Notes under the pieces: model-generated
Told to the model about the DNA's origin: nothing
Seen by the model: the letters and a program-made list of their open reading frames with translations, nothing else
Databases searched by the model: none
In this document: positions 7,801 to 14,425 of the stretch, in pieces
How the letters are laid out: each line of letters starts with the position of its first letter
Position numbering within the stretch: the first letter of the stretch is position 1
Position numbers and translations under genes: made by a program
Source: Methanobacteriota archaeon
GTDB taxonomy: Archaea; Thermoplasmatota; E2; DHVEG-1
Reading direction: 5' to 3'
Assembly: GCA_026394495.1 (NCBI GenBank)
Contig: JAPKYE010000110.1
Coordinates: forward strand, 1 to 37,003
Length of the DNA stretch: 37,003 nucleotides

Positions 7801-8209
7801 CAGATGCACTACTAAAGAAAATAATATATCTAAAAAGGACGTATCCTGCGCAGATGAGGATGTTATCATCAGTTTCTAGTATTATTGCAACTGCTCCAAA
7901 TCGTATCTGGATCGGATAATATTTTTCGAAAGTATCTTGTGGGGTAACAGTGCCGTTTTGTATGATAAATTGTTCCTTTGGATGTTTTGAATACATCTTG
8001 GAGAGATAGTATATTGTAAGGTTGTAATTTACTGATGTGTTACCCTCATTGTCAACAACAATCCAAACGGTATGATTTTTTGCTTCACCAACGATCAGAG
8101 ACGTATGATTCTCTTCAGTGGTATACGTATTTTTTGCGTATCCTGCCGGTATGTATATTGACCCGAAGATCAGAAGACATATGACTATTGGCACTATTTT
8201 GTGTTTCAT
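7796..8209 (-). CDS. Small secreted protein of unknown function
   Basis: The product of about 137 residues starts MKHKIVPIVICLLIFGSIYI, a signal peptide ending near AGYAKN. The rest reads as one extracellular beta domain (HTVWIVVDNEGNTSVNYNLTIYYL) with several Asn-x-Ser/Thr sites, similar in style to CARDB-like or archaeal Ig-like domains, but no family is certain. The start at 8209 is chosen because GGAGG lies eight bases before it; an upstream ATG at 8224 with a weaker AGGTGA site is also possible. The last 20 residues (hydrophobic, then SSASG) may be a second membrane segment or the result of a frameshift. The decayed zinc ribbon follows immediately. Confidence 0.55.
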   Translation of the reverse strand: MKHKIVPIVICLLIFGSIYIPAGYAKNTYTTEENHTSLIVGEAKNHTVWIVVDNEGNTSVNYNLTIYYLSKMYSKHPKEQFIIQNGTVTPQDTFEKYYPIQIRFGAVAIILETDDNILICAGYVLFRYIIFFSSASG

Positions 8210-8308
8210 TGTTTTTTCCTCCATGAAATGTCACCTATATGATCATTACATTTATTATGATGGTACATTAAATATATAAATATTGTGTTTTTAAAATCTA
8301 ACTATGAA

Positions 8309-8377
8309 TTATATGGAACGATAATCACAGATTCCATCAGGGTTATCTGTTTCTTCAGTTCCATAGATTTTATTGAA
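8309..8377 (-). pseudogene. Truncated copy of zinc-ribbon micro-gene (type 2)
   Basis: FNKIYGTEETDNPDGICDY followed by an early stop aligns with the 2356-2460 copy. Both cysteines of the first knuckle are lost, as is the end of the second knuckle. It follows the type 1 ribbon frame on the same strand, nine bases after its stop. Confidence 0.45.
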
Positions 8378-8385
8378 TACATGAT

Positions 8386-8493
8386 CTATGCCATTCCTGA
8401 ACTGATCATAGCTGATTGACAGTTAAGGCAGATGTCTGGTTCGTCATTCTGTAGTTCTGATCCGCATATCTTACAATGTCTTGTTTCTACCAT
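8386..8493 (-). CDS. 35-residue zinc-ribbon micro-protein (type 1)
   Basis: The frame reads MVETRHCKICGSELQNDEPD and ends CLNCQSAMISSGMA. Cysteines at 7, 10, 22 and 25 form two intact CxxC knuckles separated by 11 residues, a standard zinc-ribbon spacing. AAAGGTG lies four bases before the ATG. The paralogous frame at 2483-2593 has lost one cysteine, so this is the intact member. Its function is unknown. Such ribbons often sit at the N-terminus of archaeal membrane proteins (compare residues 5-22 of the protein at 9430-10056), so this one could be a detached module. Confidence 0.5.
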   Translation of the reverse strand: MVETRHCKICGSELQNDEPDICLNCQSAMISSGMA

Positions 8494-8585
8494 TCTGCAC
8501 CTTTTTCATTTCAGATTTTACCATTTACGTACATTATCTTTTGCTACCGATCTTATATTTTCTCTTTTGATTCTACGATGGATCC

Positions 8586-8927
8586 TTATTTCTTGGTGTG
8601 TTTTGGGCTGTTTTTTGTTTGTTCATCTGAGACTTTGATGATGAAGCTTTCATCAGTCTTTTTGTTTAGGGTTTTATCCCAGGTTTCCATGTCTGCGGCT
8701 ATCCAGTCCTTGATGGTTTTCAGCTGAGGCGATGGCTGTGTTGTTGCTTCATTTGTTACATCATCTTTATGTCTGTTTTTTACTAGGTCTTGTAGGTCTT
8801 TTGTGGTCTTACATATGTTGTTGGTGCGTTGATGATCGGTGCACAGGGGTCTTTTGTGTTTGTTCATTGAATATGAGAACTCTTGCAGTGAGATTGTTTT
8901 TTTGCATTCGTTGCAATAATATTGCAT
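8586..8927 (-). CDS. Zinc-ribbon protein of unknown function
   Basis: Starting at ATG 8927, with GGGGAG seven bases upstream, the 113-residue protein begins MQYYCNECKKTISLQEFSYS and continues to PLCTDHQ. Cys5 and Cys8 with Cys and His near residues 28-31 could bind zinc. The rest is charged and hydrophilic with a conserved-looking IKDWIAADMETWDKTLNK segment near residue 75. A similar N-terminal ribbon is found in archaeal proteins that carry a small nuclease-like domain, but no nuclease motif is visible here, so it may be truncated. It lies between the zinc-ribbon micro-genes and the third repeat array. Confidence 0.5.
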   Translation of the reverse strand: MQYYCNECKKTISLQEFSYSMNKHKRPLCTDHQRTNNICKTTKDLQDLVKNRHKDDVTNEATTQPSPQLKTIKDWIAADMETWDKTLNKKTDESFIIKVSDEQTKNSPKHTKK

Positions 8928-9004
8928 ATGTTTGCTCCCCGCAACCAGGATACTATTGGATAGCACTGGGTGCATATTAAGAGTTACCCGCAAAAATCCC
9001 AAGT

Positions 9005-9345
9005 ACAAAACAGGTATTTCCTAATGGATACCGGATTACCCATCGATATGTTCCGGGGTTTCCCAACTGTGTCACCTGTAACACCCTTCGTTGACCAAAA
9101 AAACAGACACTTTCTTAATTCTTGTTTTCCAGGAGAAAAACAGTTGCCATCTGTATCACTTTTACATTTCCCAAGTCTGTCACCTGAAAGTGCTCTCGTT
9201 GAATCTGTGTCCTCCAAGAAGAATTTCCCATCCGTGTCACCTGGAAATTTCCCATCTGTGTCGTCTAGCATTTCCCGTTTGTGTCACTTTTGGTTTCCCA
9301 TCTTTGTCACTTTTGGTTTCCCAACTTCATCGCTTATCATATCCA
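9005..9345. repeat. Dispersed array, copy 3: 22-23-base imperfect direct repeats
   Basis: Eight variants of TTTCCCATCTGTGTCACTTT occur at about 9059, 9150, 9166, 9223, 9245, 9268, 9291 and 9314 on the plus strand. The last five are spaced by 22 or 23 bases, about two helical turns. The segment CACCTGAAAGTGCTCTCGTT and TTGAATCTGTGTCCTCC near 9180-9215 is almost identical to copy 1. No protein-coding gene overlaps it convincingly; all frames show repetitive translations such as FPSVSPG. Confidence 0.8.
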
Positions 9346-9429
9346 ATTTTATCGTTTAATTCATTTTATCTTTCTTGAAAAAAGTTGTTTCGCCTTCATC
9401 TTCTTTAAAAAAATATGTTTTGAACACGC

Positions 9430-10056
9430 TTACTTCCGACTCAACGAAACATCGCCTTGCAAACCAAGACAACCCGACATACTATTTCCTACAACACCTT
9501 GAAGATTATCACTTAAAATATTCAAAGACCATATGTTTCCTCCAAGATCTGCAAAGGTAAGACGACTGCCGCTTATCACCCCATTATAAATCTGGCTTTG
9601 TGAATGATCAAAACCGGAACATCCCTGTCCAGAGATAAGGGTTTGAACCTGAGATTGAGGAATATTAATAGTAACAGTACCATACACAGAATTTCCGTTT
9701 TGCTGAAGCTGAAGAAACACTGAAGGAGGATTCATCGTACCAACATATCTGCAAGCAGGGTTCTGGCAGTTGTTGGTAAACGTACCTGAGCCCTCCCAGG
9801 TACCTGACAAACCACCCATCGGAGAAATAAACCCGTTAATATCCGCATAGGTATAAAATACATAGATAACTCCAAGTACAGCAAAAATCAATATGATTAT
9901 CATGACAGGATTCTTCTTCCCTGTTTTTGTCGATCGTTTCTTGACAACTGCATCAGCATTGTCCTTTTTTATCATCTCAGTTTGTTTCCCGCATTGAGAA
10001 CAAAACTGAGAATCATCTAGTAGTTCTTTGCCGCAGCCAGTACAATGTTGAGTCAT
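9430..10056 (-). CDS. Zinc-ribbon membrane protein with extracytoplasmic beta-barrel-like domain
   Basis: From ATG 10056, with AGAGGAG just upstream, the 208-residue protein has an N-terminal zinc ribbon (Cys 5, 8, 19, 22: HCTGCGKEL, FCSQCGKQ). A basic linker is followed by one membrane helix at about residues 49-67 (VMIIILIFAVLGVIYVFYTY). The outer part, LSGTWEGSGTF through VFLQLQQNGNSVYGTVTI to the C-terminus, has alternating strands like a lipocalin or avidin-type barrel and contains several cysteines. The ribbon should stay in the cytoplasm and the barrel outside. It is the second gene of an operon with the PH-SHOCT gene, 42 bases downstream of it. Ligand and function are unknown. Confidence 0.7.
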   Translation of the reverse strand: MTQHCTGCGKELLDDSQFCSQCGKQTEMIKKDNADAVVKKRSTKTGKKNPVMIIILIFAVLGVIYVFYTYADINGFISPMGGLSGTWEGSGTFTNNCQNPACRYVGTMNPPSVFLQLQQNGNSVYGTVTINIPQSQVQTLISGQGCSGFDHSQSQIYNGVISGSRLTFADLGGNIWSLNILSDNLQGVVGNSMSGCLGLQGDVSLSRK

Positions 10057-10098
10057 TGTTCTCCTCTTTCTAACCACACATACAATCCATAAACACAT

Positions 10099-10590
10099 TT
10101 ATGTTCGTTGGATTTTATCATGGAACTCTTCTTTGGTTATCTCGCCACGCGCCAACCTTTTCTTCAGGATCTCGTCTGCTTTCTCCTTGGTTTCTACTTG
10201 TTCAATGATGACGGTCTTAGCGGATATCGTCTCCTTTTCTTTGTACTCGTCTTTCGCTCCGATTAATTTCTGCCGTGTAATCTCAGTTTCTTCTTTAGAT
10301 CCAACATTAAATTGTAATATTTCAAATTCTGGTTGCACTGTTCGCATTTGAACATTTAACATTTTTGAGATCAATCCGGTTGTCGTGACGCTAACGATGG
10401 AGCCAAGTGATCCTTCGAATAAGAGATGAAAGCCTTTTGAAAACATTCCTGGTTTTTTTAAAAAAAGTATTCGTTTGTTAGTGATTACTAACACTCCGAT
10501 TCCTTTTGACCACATAGAACCCGATTTAGCATCCAGTAATTCTTCATTTTTCGTTAAAATACCGGATGAATATATCTCTGTTGTATCCAT
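10099..10590 (-). CDS. PH-like domain protein with C-terminal SHOCT motif
   Basis: The first 100 residues show the bacterial/archaeal PH (GRAM-like) pattern: GVLVITNKRILFLKKPG followed by FEGSLGSIVSVTTTG and a final strand EFEILQFNVGS. The C-terminus, ADEILKKRLARGEITKEEF, is a SHOCT motif, a short helical pair often attached to membrane-associated or oligomerising proteins. No membrane segment is seen. PH-SHOCT proteins are common in prokaryotes but poorly understood; a role at the membrane or in assembly is an inference. The promoter at 10628-10654 shares an upstream element with the lipoprotein operon at 2169, and the gene is cotranscribed with the zinc-ribbon membrane protein downstream. 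Confidence 0.75.
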   Translation of the reverse strand: MDTTEIYSSGILTKNEELLDAKSGSMWSKGIGVLVITNKRILFLKKPGMFSKGFHLLFEGSLGSIVSVTTTGLISKMLNVQMRTVQPEFEILQFNVGSKEETEITRQKLIGAKDEYKEKETISAKTVIIEQVETKEKADEILKKRLARGEITKEEFHDKIQRT

Positions 10591-10627
10591 CTTTTCTCAC
10601 GCAACCCACAATTTCATAACAAGTATT

Positions 10628-10654
10628 CCTTTATAAAATCTAAGATAACGGATG
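10628..10654 (-). promoter_or_regulatory. TATA box with conserved upstream element
   Basis: The minus strand reads CATCCGTTATCT followed by TTTTATAAAGG, with the TATA box about 43 bases before the start of the PH-SHOCT gene. It differs at only three of 27 positions from the promoter at 2169-2195. Flanking sequences on both sides are unrelated, so the similarity is confined to the promoter. Confidence 0.6.
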
Positions 10655-10749
10655 AAGCTACCGTGGACTTCATTAACAGAGCAAATTTTACTGATCATTG
10701 TTCTTTATCCTGGGATCCAGCATTCATCATCCTTTTTTCATTAAAAAAG

Positions 10750-11955
10750 TTATTTCTCCTTAAGTTTACTCACGTACAGCCGTTTCTTTTTTTCTAATTG
10801 TACTAGTTTTTCCAAAGCAGTAACAACATCAGTTTCCCATTCTCTTTCAAGAAGAATACTGTTCAACGCAGCGGTATCAAGCGCAGTCACCAAATCATAT
10901 TTCCCATATTCTCTGAGTGTTTGTTCAAGACGCTGGCGTTCTTTGCTGTTTTTCGGGGGGCACACGTACCGAATGCTATCCGTGATCCGCACCTTGTTTT
11001 GTGTACCAAACACACAATCAATGTGTTCTTTAGAAGAAAACAAAACAAGCGCCTCCTCTAGTTTAGTGATCTCCGCATCAAGCTCCATGTTCACCAGTTT
11101 TTGTTTGTTTTTAATTTCTGCATACCGGTTCACAAGATTTAGACCAGTATCCGCAAGATATTCATTAGCAGGTTTTTCTTTTATCTTATAGTGATGTGAC
11201 CACTGCCGACAAAGGGGTTTGAACTCGCACCATTCACAGAGAAACGATGGACTCGCAGCAAACGTCTCCTCGCGTTCTATTTTTTCAATAAGTGCAATAG
11301 TATCTTTTTTCAACAGAGCAAGCTCGGAATCTGTGCGTGTGGAATCGATTTCTTTGTCAAACTTCAAAAAATGCCAGATCAGCCGAACATGTGCAACATC
11401 AGGGTACTGGTTTTTCACACCAATTGAATACAGGGCAAGCTGTCTATCTGTTTTAATATATTCAGGTAGTGGCAACCGGGAATTCGTCTTATAATCATGA
11501 ATCTCATAAAAACCATCTTTTTTTTCAGTCAATCGATCGATAAAACCTTGCAGTTTGAACTCACCAGACTCATCAAGATTAATCAAAATACGCTGTTCTA
11601 GTGCTATCGTCCGACCTTGATCAAATGGTTTGTACCGATAATAATAATCACTGATGTATTTTTCAGCCATTTTTTGATAATTCTCGGAATTATACTCCTT
11701 ATTTACAATCACGATCGAATCAGACCAGTTCTTCGCCCATTGTGCTCGTAAAAAATCAAGCAAATCAGGAAGTGTATTTGTCTTCTGATGCATTAAATCC
11801 TTATACAGTTTCTCAAGTGTCTCATGTGCCTGTGTGCCAAGAAACGCTTCAACGCTGCCTTCAACCTCTGTTTCAACCTTATCAACATACTGAAGCTTAT
11901 ATTTCTGAGAACACTGCTCAAAGCAACTCAACCGCGAATGAGAATATACTGTCAT
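10750..11955 (-). CDS. RecB/Cas4-type PD-(D/E)XK nuclease with iron-sulfur cluster motif
   Basis: The protein of about 401 residues from ATG 11955 contains the RecB-family nuclease motifs in order: His44 in TQAHETLEKLY, Asp130 in LQGFIDRL, Asp144-x-Lys146 in IHDYKT, and the Gln162/Tyr166 motif in RQLALY. Cys15 near the N-terminus and Cys250, Cys253 and Cys259 (CEWCEFKPLC) match the four-cysteine 4Fe-4S arrangement of AddB and Cas4. Such enzymes degrade or trim DNA ends during repair. No helicase, Cas1 or Cas2 gene is in the window, so a CRISPR role is unlikely. The C-terminal 130 residues, rich in charged helices, are not recognised. Fourteen more residues could be added with an earlier start, but the conserved YSHSRLSCFEQC begins right after this ATG. 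Confidence 0.85.
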   Translation of the reverse strand: MTVYSHSRLSCFEQCSQKYKLQYVDKVETEVEGSVEAFLGTQAHETLEKLYKDLMHQKTNTLPDLLDFLRAQWAKNWSDSIVIVNKEYNSENYQKMAEKYISDYYYRYKPFDQGRTIALEQRILINLDESGEFKLQGFIDRLTEKKDGFYEIHDYKTNSRLPLPEYIKTDRQLALYSIGVKNQYPDVAHVRLIWHFLKFDKEIDSTRTDSELALLKKDTIALIEKIEREETFAASPSFLCEWCEFKPLCRQWSHHYKIKEKPANEYLADTGLNLVNRYAEIKNKQKLVNMELDAEITKLEEALVLFSSKEHIDCVFGTQNKVRITDSIRYVCPPKNSKERQRLEQTLREYGKYDLVTALDTAALNSILLEREWETDVVTALEKLVQLEKKKRLYVSKLKEK

Positions 11956-12091
11956 ACACACATGAATACCATAACCCATTTTAAAACTAATAGCCACGAT
12001 ACACTTGAAAAAATGATTTTTCTACTAATTAATCCAAGATCATTGATAAAAACCTCTTGTTAACACCTTATCTAAACCCCTAAGAGATATC

Positions 12092-12099
12092 TTTATATT
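12092..12099 (+). promoter_or_regulatory. TATA box of the alpha/beta hydrolase gene
   Basis: TTTATATT lies 34-41 bases before the ATG at 12133. The predicted transcript start near 12120 would leave a short leader that still contains AAGGAG. Confidence 0.5.
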
Positions 12100-12132
12100 T
12101 TAACGTGAACTATAGAAATAAGGAGTAAAGGT

Positions 12133-13140
12133 ATGAAAAACCTAAACAAGAGTATTTTTACTATTCTTATCATCAGTAACCTCTGCATATGTTTGCTGCC
12201 AGTACAAGCCGATAAAACACAAAGCGTGCAGATACTATCAGCTGATAATGCAACACCTCCGGGACAACCCAAAATAGGTCCTGGCAGCTCAAATTATTCG
12301 CATACCGTCATCAAAAGAAGTAGATACGGTCTGGGTGGCCAGGAATACTGGATTTTTGAACCAGAAAACCCGACACCCCAGACAGCTCCGCTCATCGTCT
12401 TTAACCATGGCTGGAGTGCTATGTACCCGTTTTTCTACCAAGAATGGATCAATCATCTTGTCAAACGAGGAAACATCGTTGTCTACCCCCGCTATCAACT
12501 CACACTCACCATCGATTTCAGAGCATTCAACTCAAATGCGATTACAGCGGTAAAAAAGGCAATCACTGAACTACAAAACGGAAACCATGTTAAACCAGAT
12601 TTAACCAAATTTGCAATCGTTGGTCATTCACTTGGTGGAGGGATCACCGCAAACATGGCGGCACTCGCAGAACAAGAAGGACTTCCCATACCAAAAGCAA
12701 TCATGCCGGTACAACCAGCAATAGCCTACACTCCTGAAAAAGTGAATTTCAGCACCATTTCAAACCACACACTCATGCTTGTCATTGTCGGAGAAAACGA
12801 CACCGTTGTAGGTAACGAATCCGGTAAAACCATCTTTTATGGTGCGAACAATATTCCGCTTACTCAGAAAGATTTTGTGATACAAGTCACTGACGCATAT
12901 GGTTCTCCAACTCTTATCGCTGATCATCTCGCACCACTTGCATTTCGAAACAATATAGGTGGTACGGTCAATGCGATGGATTACTATAGCACCTGGAAAC
13001 TCTTCGATGCCTTAACCGACTATGCTTTCTTCGGCACGAACGAAGAGTACTGTCTTGGTAACACCTCTGAACAACGATTCATGGGGTTGTGGAGCGACGA
13101 CACTCTCGTAAAGGAAATGATAGTGACAGACACCCCGTAA
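12133..13140 (+). CDS. Secreted alpha/beta hydrolase
   Basis: The 335-residue protein begins with a signal peptide (KSIFTILIISNLCICLLPVQA) and is probably exported. The hydrolase core shows the oxyanion strand VFNHGW at about residues 89-94, the nucleophile elbow VGHSLGGG with Ser166, an acid Asp223 in VGENDTVVG, and His265 in ADHLAP. The triad order and spacing fit dienelactone-hydrolase or cutinase/PETase-like families. It should cleave an ester, amide or similar bond; the substrate cannot be told. TAAGGAG lies before the start and a TATA box further upstream, so it is a single-gene transcript read divergently from the nuclease gene. Confidence 0.85.
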   Translation: MKNLNKSIFTILIISNLCICLLPVQADKTQSVQILSADNATPPGQPKIGPGSSNYSHTVIKRSRYGLGGQEYWIFEPENPTPQTAPLIVFNHGWSAMYPFFYQEWINHLVKRGNIVVYPRYQLTLTIDFRAFNSNAITAVKKAITELQNGNHVKPDLTKFAIVGHSLGGGITANMAALAEQEGLPIPKAIMPVQPAIAYTPEKVNFSTISNHTLMLVIVGENDTVVGNESGKTIFYGANNIPLTQKDFVIQVTDAYGSPTLIADHLAPLAFRNNIGGTVNAMDYYSTWKLFDALTDYAFFGTNEEYCLGNTSEQRFMGLWSDDTLVKEMIVTDTP

Positions 13141-13253
13141 CATTTTTTTTCTAATCAACACAAGGATGGGTTCTCACGGCGGATCATCATCCAATACATC
13201 TTCAAATCAAAGATACGTACCTTAATAAAGAATAATCACATTTAATGCTTCTT

Positions 13254-14177
13254 ATGATATCAAAAAAACAGTTAGAACCAAAGCGTAGAAAGAAAACCGG
13301 CAGAAAAATCCTTATGCTTGCTATCATCATTGTCATAGCACTTGTTCTTGCAGTAACAGTTCCTCCATTGTTCCAACCAAAAACCATTGAGATCGGTGAT
13401 TGCACTGAAGTCCAATACATCGGGAAATTCGCTGTAAACGGAACAGTCTTTACGACCACCTACGACGATGCGATAAATAAAACCGGTGGAATACCACACA
13501 ACCTCTTCGTAAACCCAAATAAGAACCTTGCAATACCAAGCGGATGCGGAGCAACATATAGACCAGCATATGTGCCTCCAGAGGTTATCCGCGCGCTCGT
13601 CGGCATGAAAGAAGGAGAAACAAAAAACATCACGTTATCGCCTGAAGAGGCATATGGTGACTGGAATATCAGCCTTGCCGCTCAATATGAATTTGGAGCA
13701 TATCCAGTGAATGAAATCTGGGACACAACCGTCGAAAACTTTCCAACATCAGAATTTTCGTACTACTTCCCTGGCGTCGAATTGCTAGCAGGAACAATCT
13801 TTGATTACTGGGCGGCAATAGCGTTGGAACTAGAGGGAATACTCAACGCAAAAATAACCAAAATCGCCAATGATAACGTCACCTTCAAAATGCTTCCGAT
13901 AAACGGGACTACTTTTACAGCTCCTATATTTAACTGGACAGACACAATCCTGGTCACAAACAACACCGCATTCACGATTCACTCCGACATCTCAGTCAAC
14001 CACACATTTTCATTTCAGGATCCTGACAGTAATGAAACAGTATATGGGGAGGTTGTCAGCGTGAATGAAACCGAAGCAACATTTGCATTTAATGCAAAAG
14101 CGCCATCAATTGAATTCATCGGCCAAAGCCTTGTGTATGAGTTTACGGTTGTGAAAATCACTAAAACAGCTGATTAA
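13254..14177 (+). CDS. Membrane-anchored FKBP-type peptidyl-prolyl isomerase
   Basis: After a basic N-terminus, one hydrophobic helix (ILMLAIIIVIALVLAVTVPP) anchors the protein, placing the rest outside. The FKBP core is seen as IEIGDCTEVQYIGKF, then VIRALVGMKEGETKNITLSPEEAYGD, the usual folding-helper motif. A large insert and a second all-beta half follow (residues about 155-305), as in long archaeal SlyD/FKBP proteins. The enzyme would speed proline isomerisation in secreted proteins, fitting the many exported products nearby. No Shine-Dalgarno site precedes it. A TATA-like CTTAATAAAG at 13221-13230 would start transcription near ATG 13254, so it may be leaderless. ATG 13245 is an alternative. 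Confidence 0.8.
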   Translation: MISKKQLEPKRRKKTGRKILMLAIIIVIALVLAVTVPPLFQPKTIEIGDCTEVQYIGKFAVNGTVFTTTYDDAINKTGGIPHNLFVNPNKNLAIPSGCGATYRPAYVPPEVIRALVGMKEGETKNITLSPEEAYGDWNISLAAQYEFGAYPVNEIWDTTVENFPTSEFSYYFPGVELLAGTIFDYWAAIALELEGILNAKITKIANDNVTFKMLPINGTTFTAPIFNWTDTILVTNNTAFTIHSDISVNHTFSFQDPDSNETVYGEVVSVNETEATFAFNAKAPSIEFIGQSLVYEFTVVKITKTAD

Positions 14178-14357
14178 GAATGCTGAAAAAAACAATTTTT
14201 TTTTACAAAAAACGATGCAAAAATCTTTGTATTGTTTTCAACCGATTAATAGACACCAACGTACCCTCAATCTGTATATCCTGTTTCTCGGTCATCTAAA
14301 ACAACGTCTTTTGACAATGTCATGAACCACAATGTATTCATATGGGAAAAGAATTGC

Positions 14358-14374
14358 GTATAAACATTATAAAC
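14358..14374 (+). promoter_or_regulatory. Promoter of the aconitase-superfamily operon
   Basis: Two overlapping TATA-like words, GTATAAAC and ATTATAAAC, lie about 55-65 bases before the first gene. GGGGGAG at about 14408-14414 is the ribosome-binding site. The stretch 14178-14357 holds only a T-rich terminator-like run near 14200. Confidence 0.45.
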
Positions 14375-14425
14375 ATTTAAAATCAAACAGCGAGAACACA
14401 TATCATCGGGGGAGATGAAATCCAT

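Noticed and set aside
9005-9345. CRISPR array
   Set aside because: Units are contiguous, degenerate and lack unique spacers of constant size, and no cas genes are near. The Cas4-like nuclease at 10750 has no Cas1 or Cas2 neighbour.
8970-9378. Overlapping frames on both strands in the third array
   Set aside because: Several frames are open at once because of the repeats. None has a plausible start or a domain.
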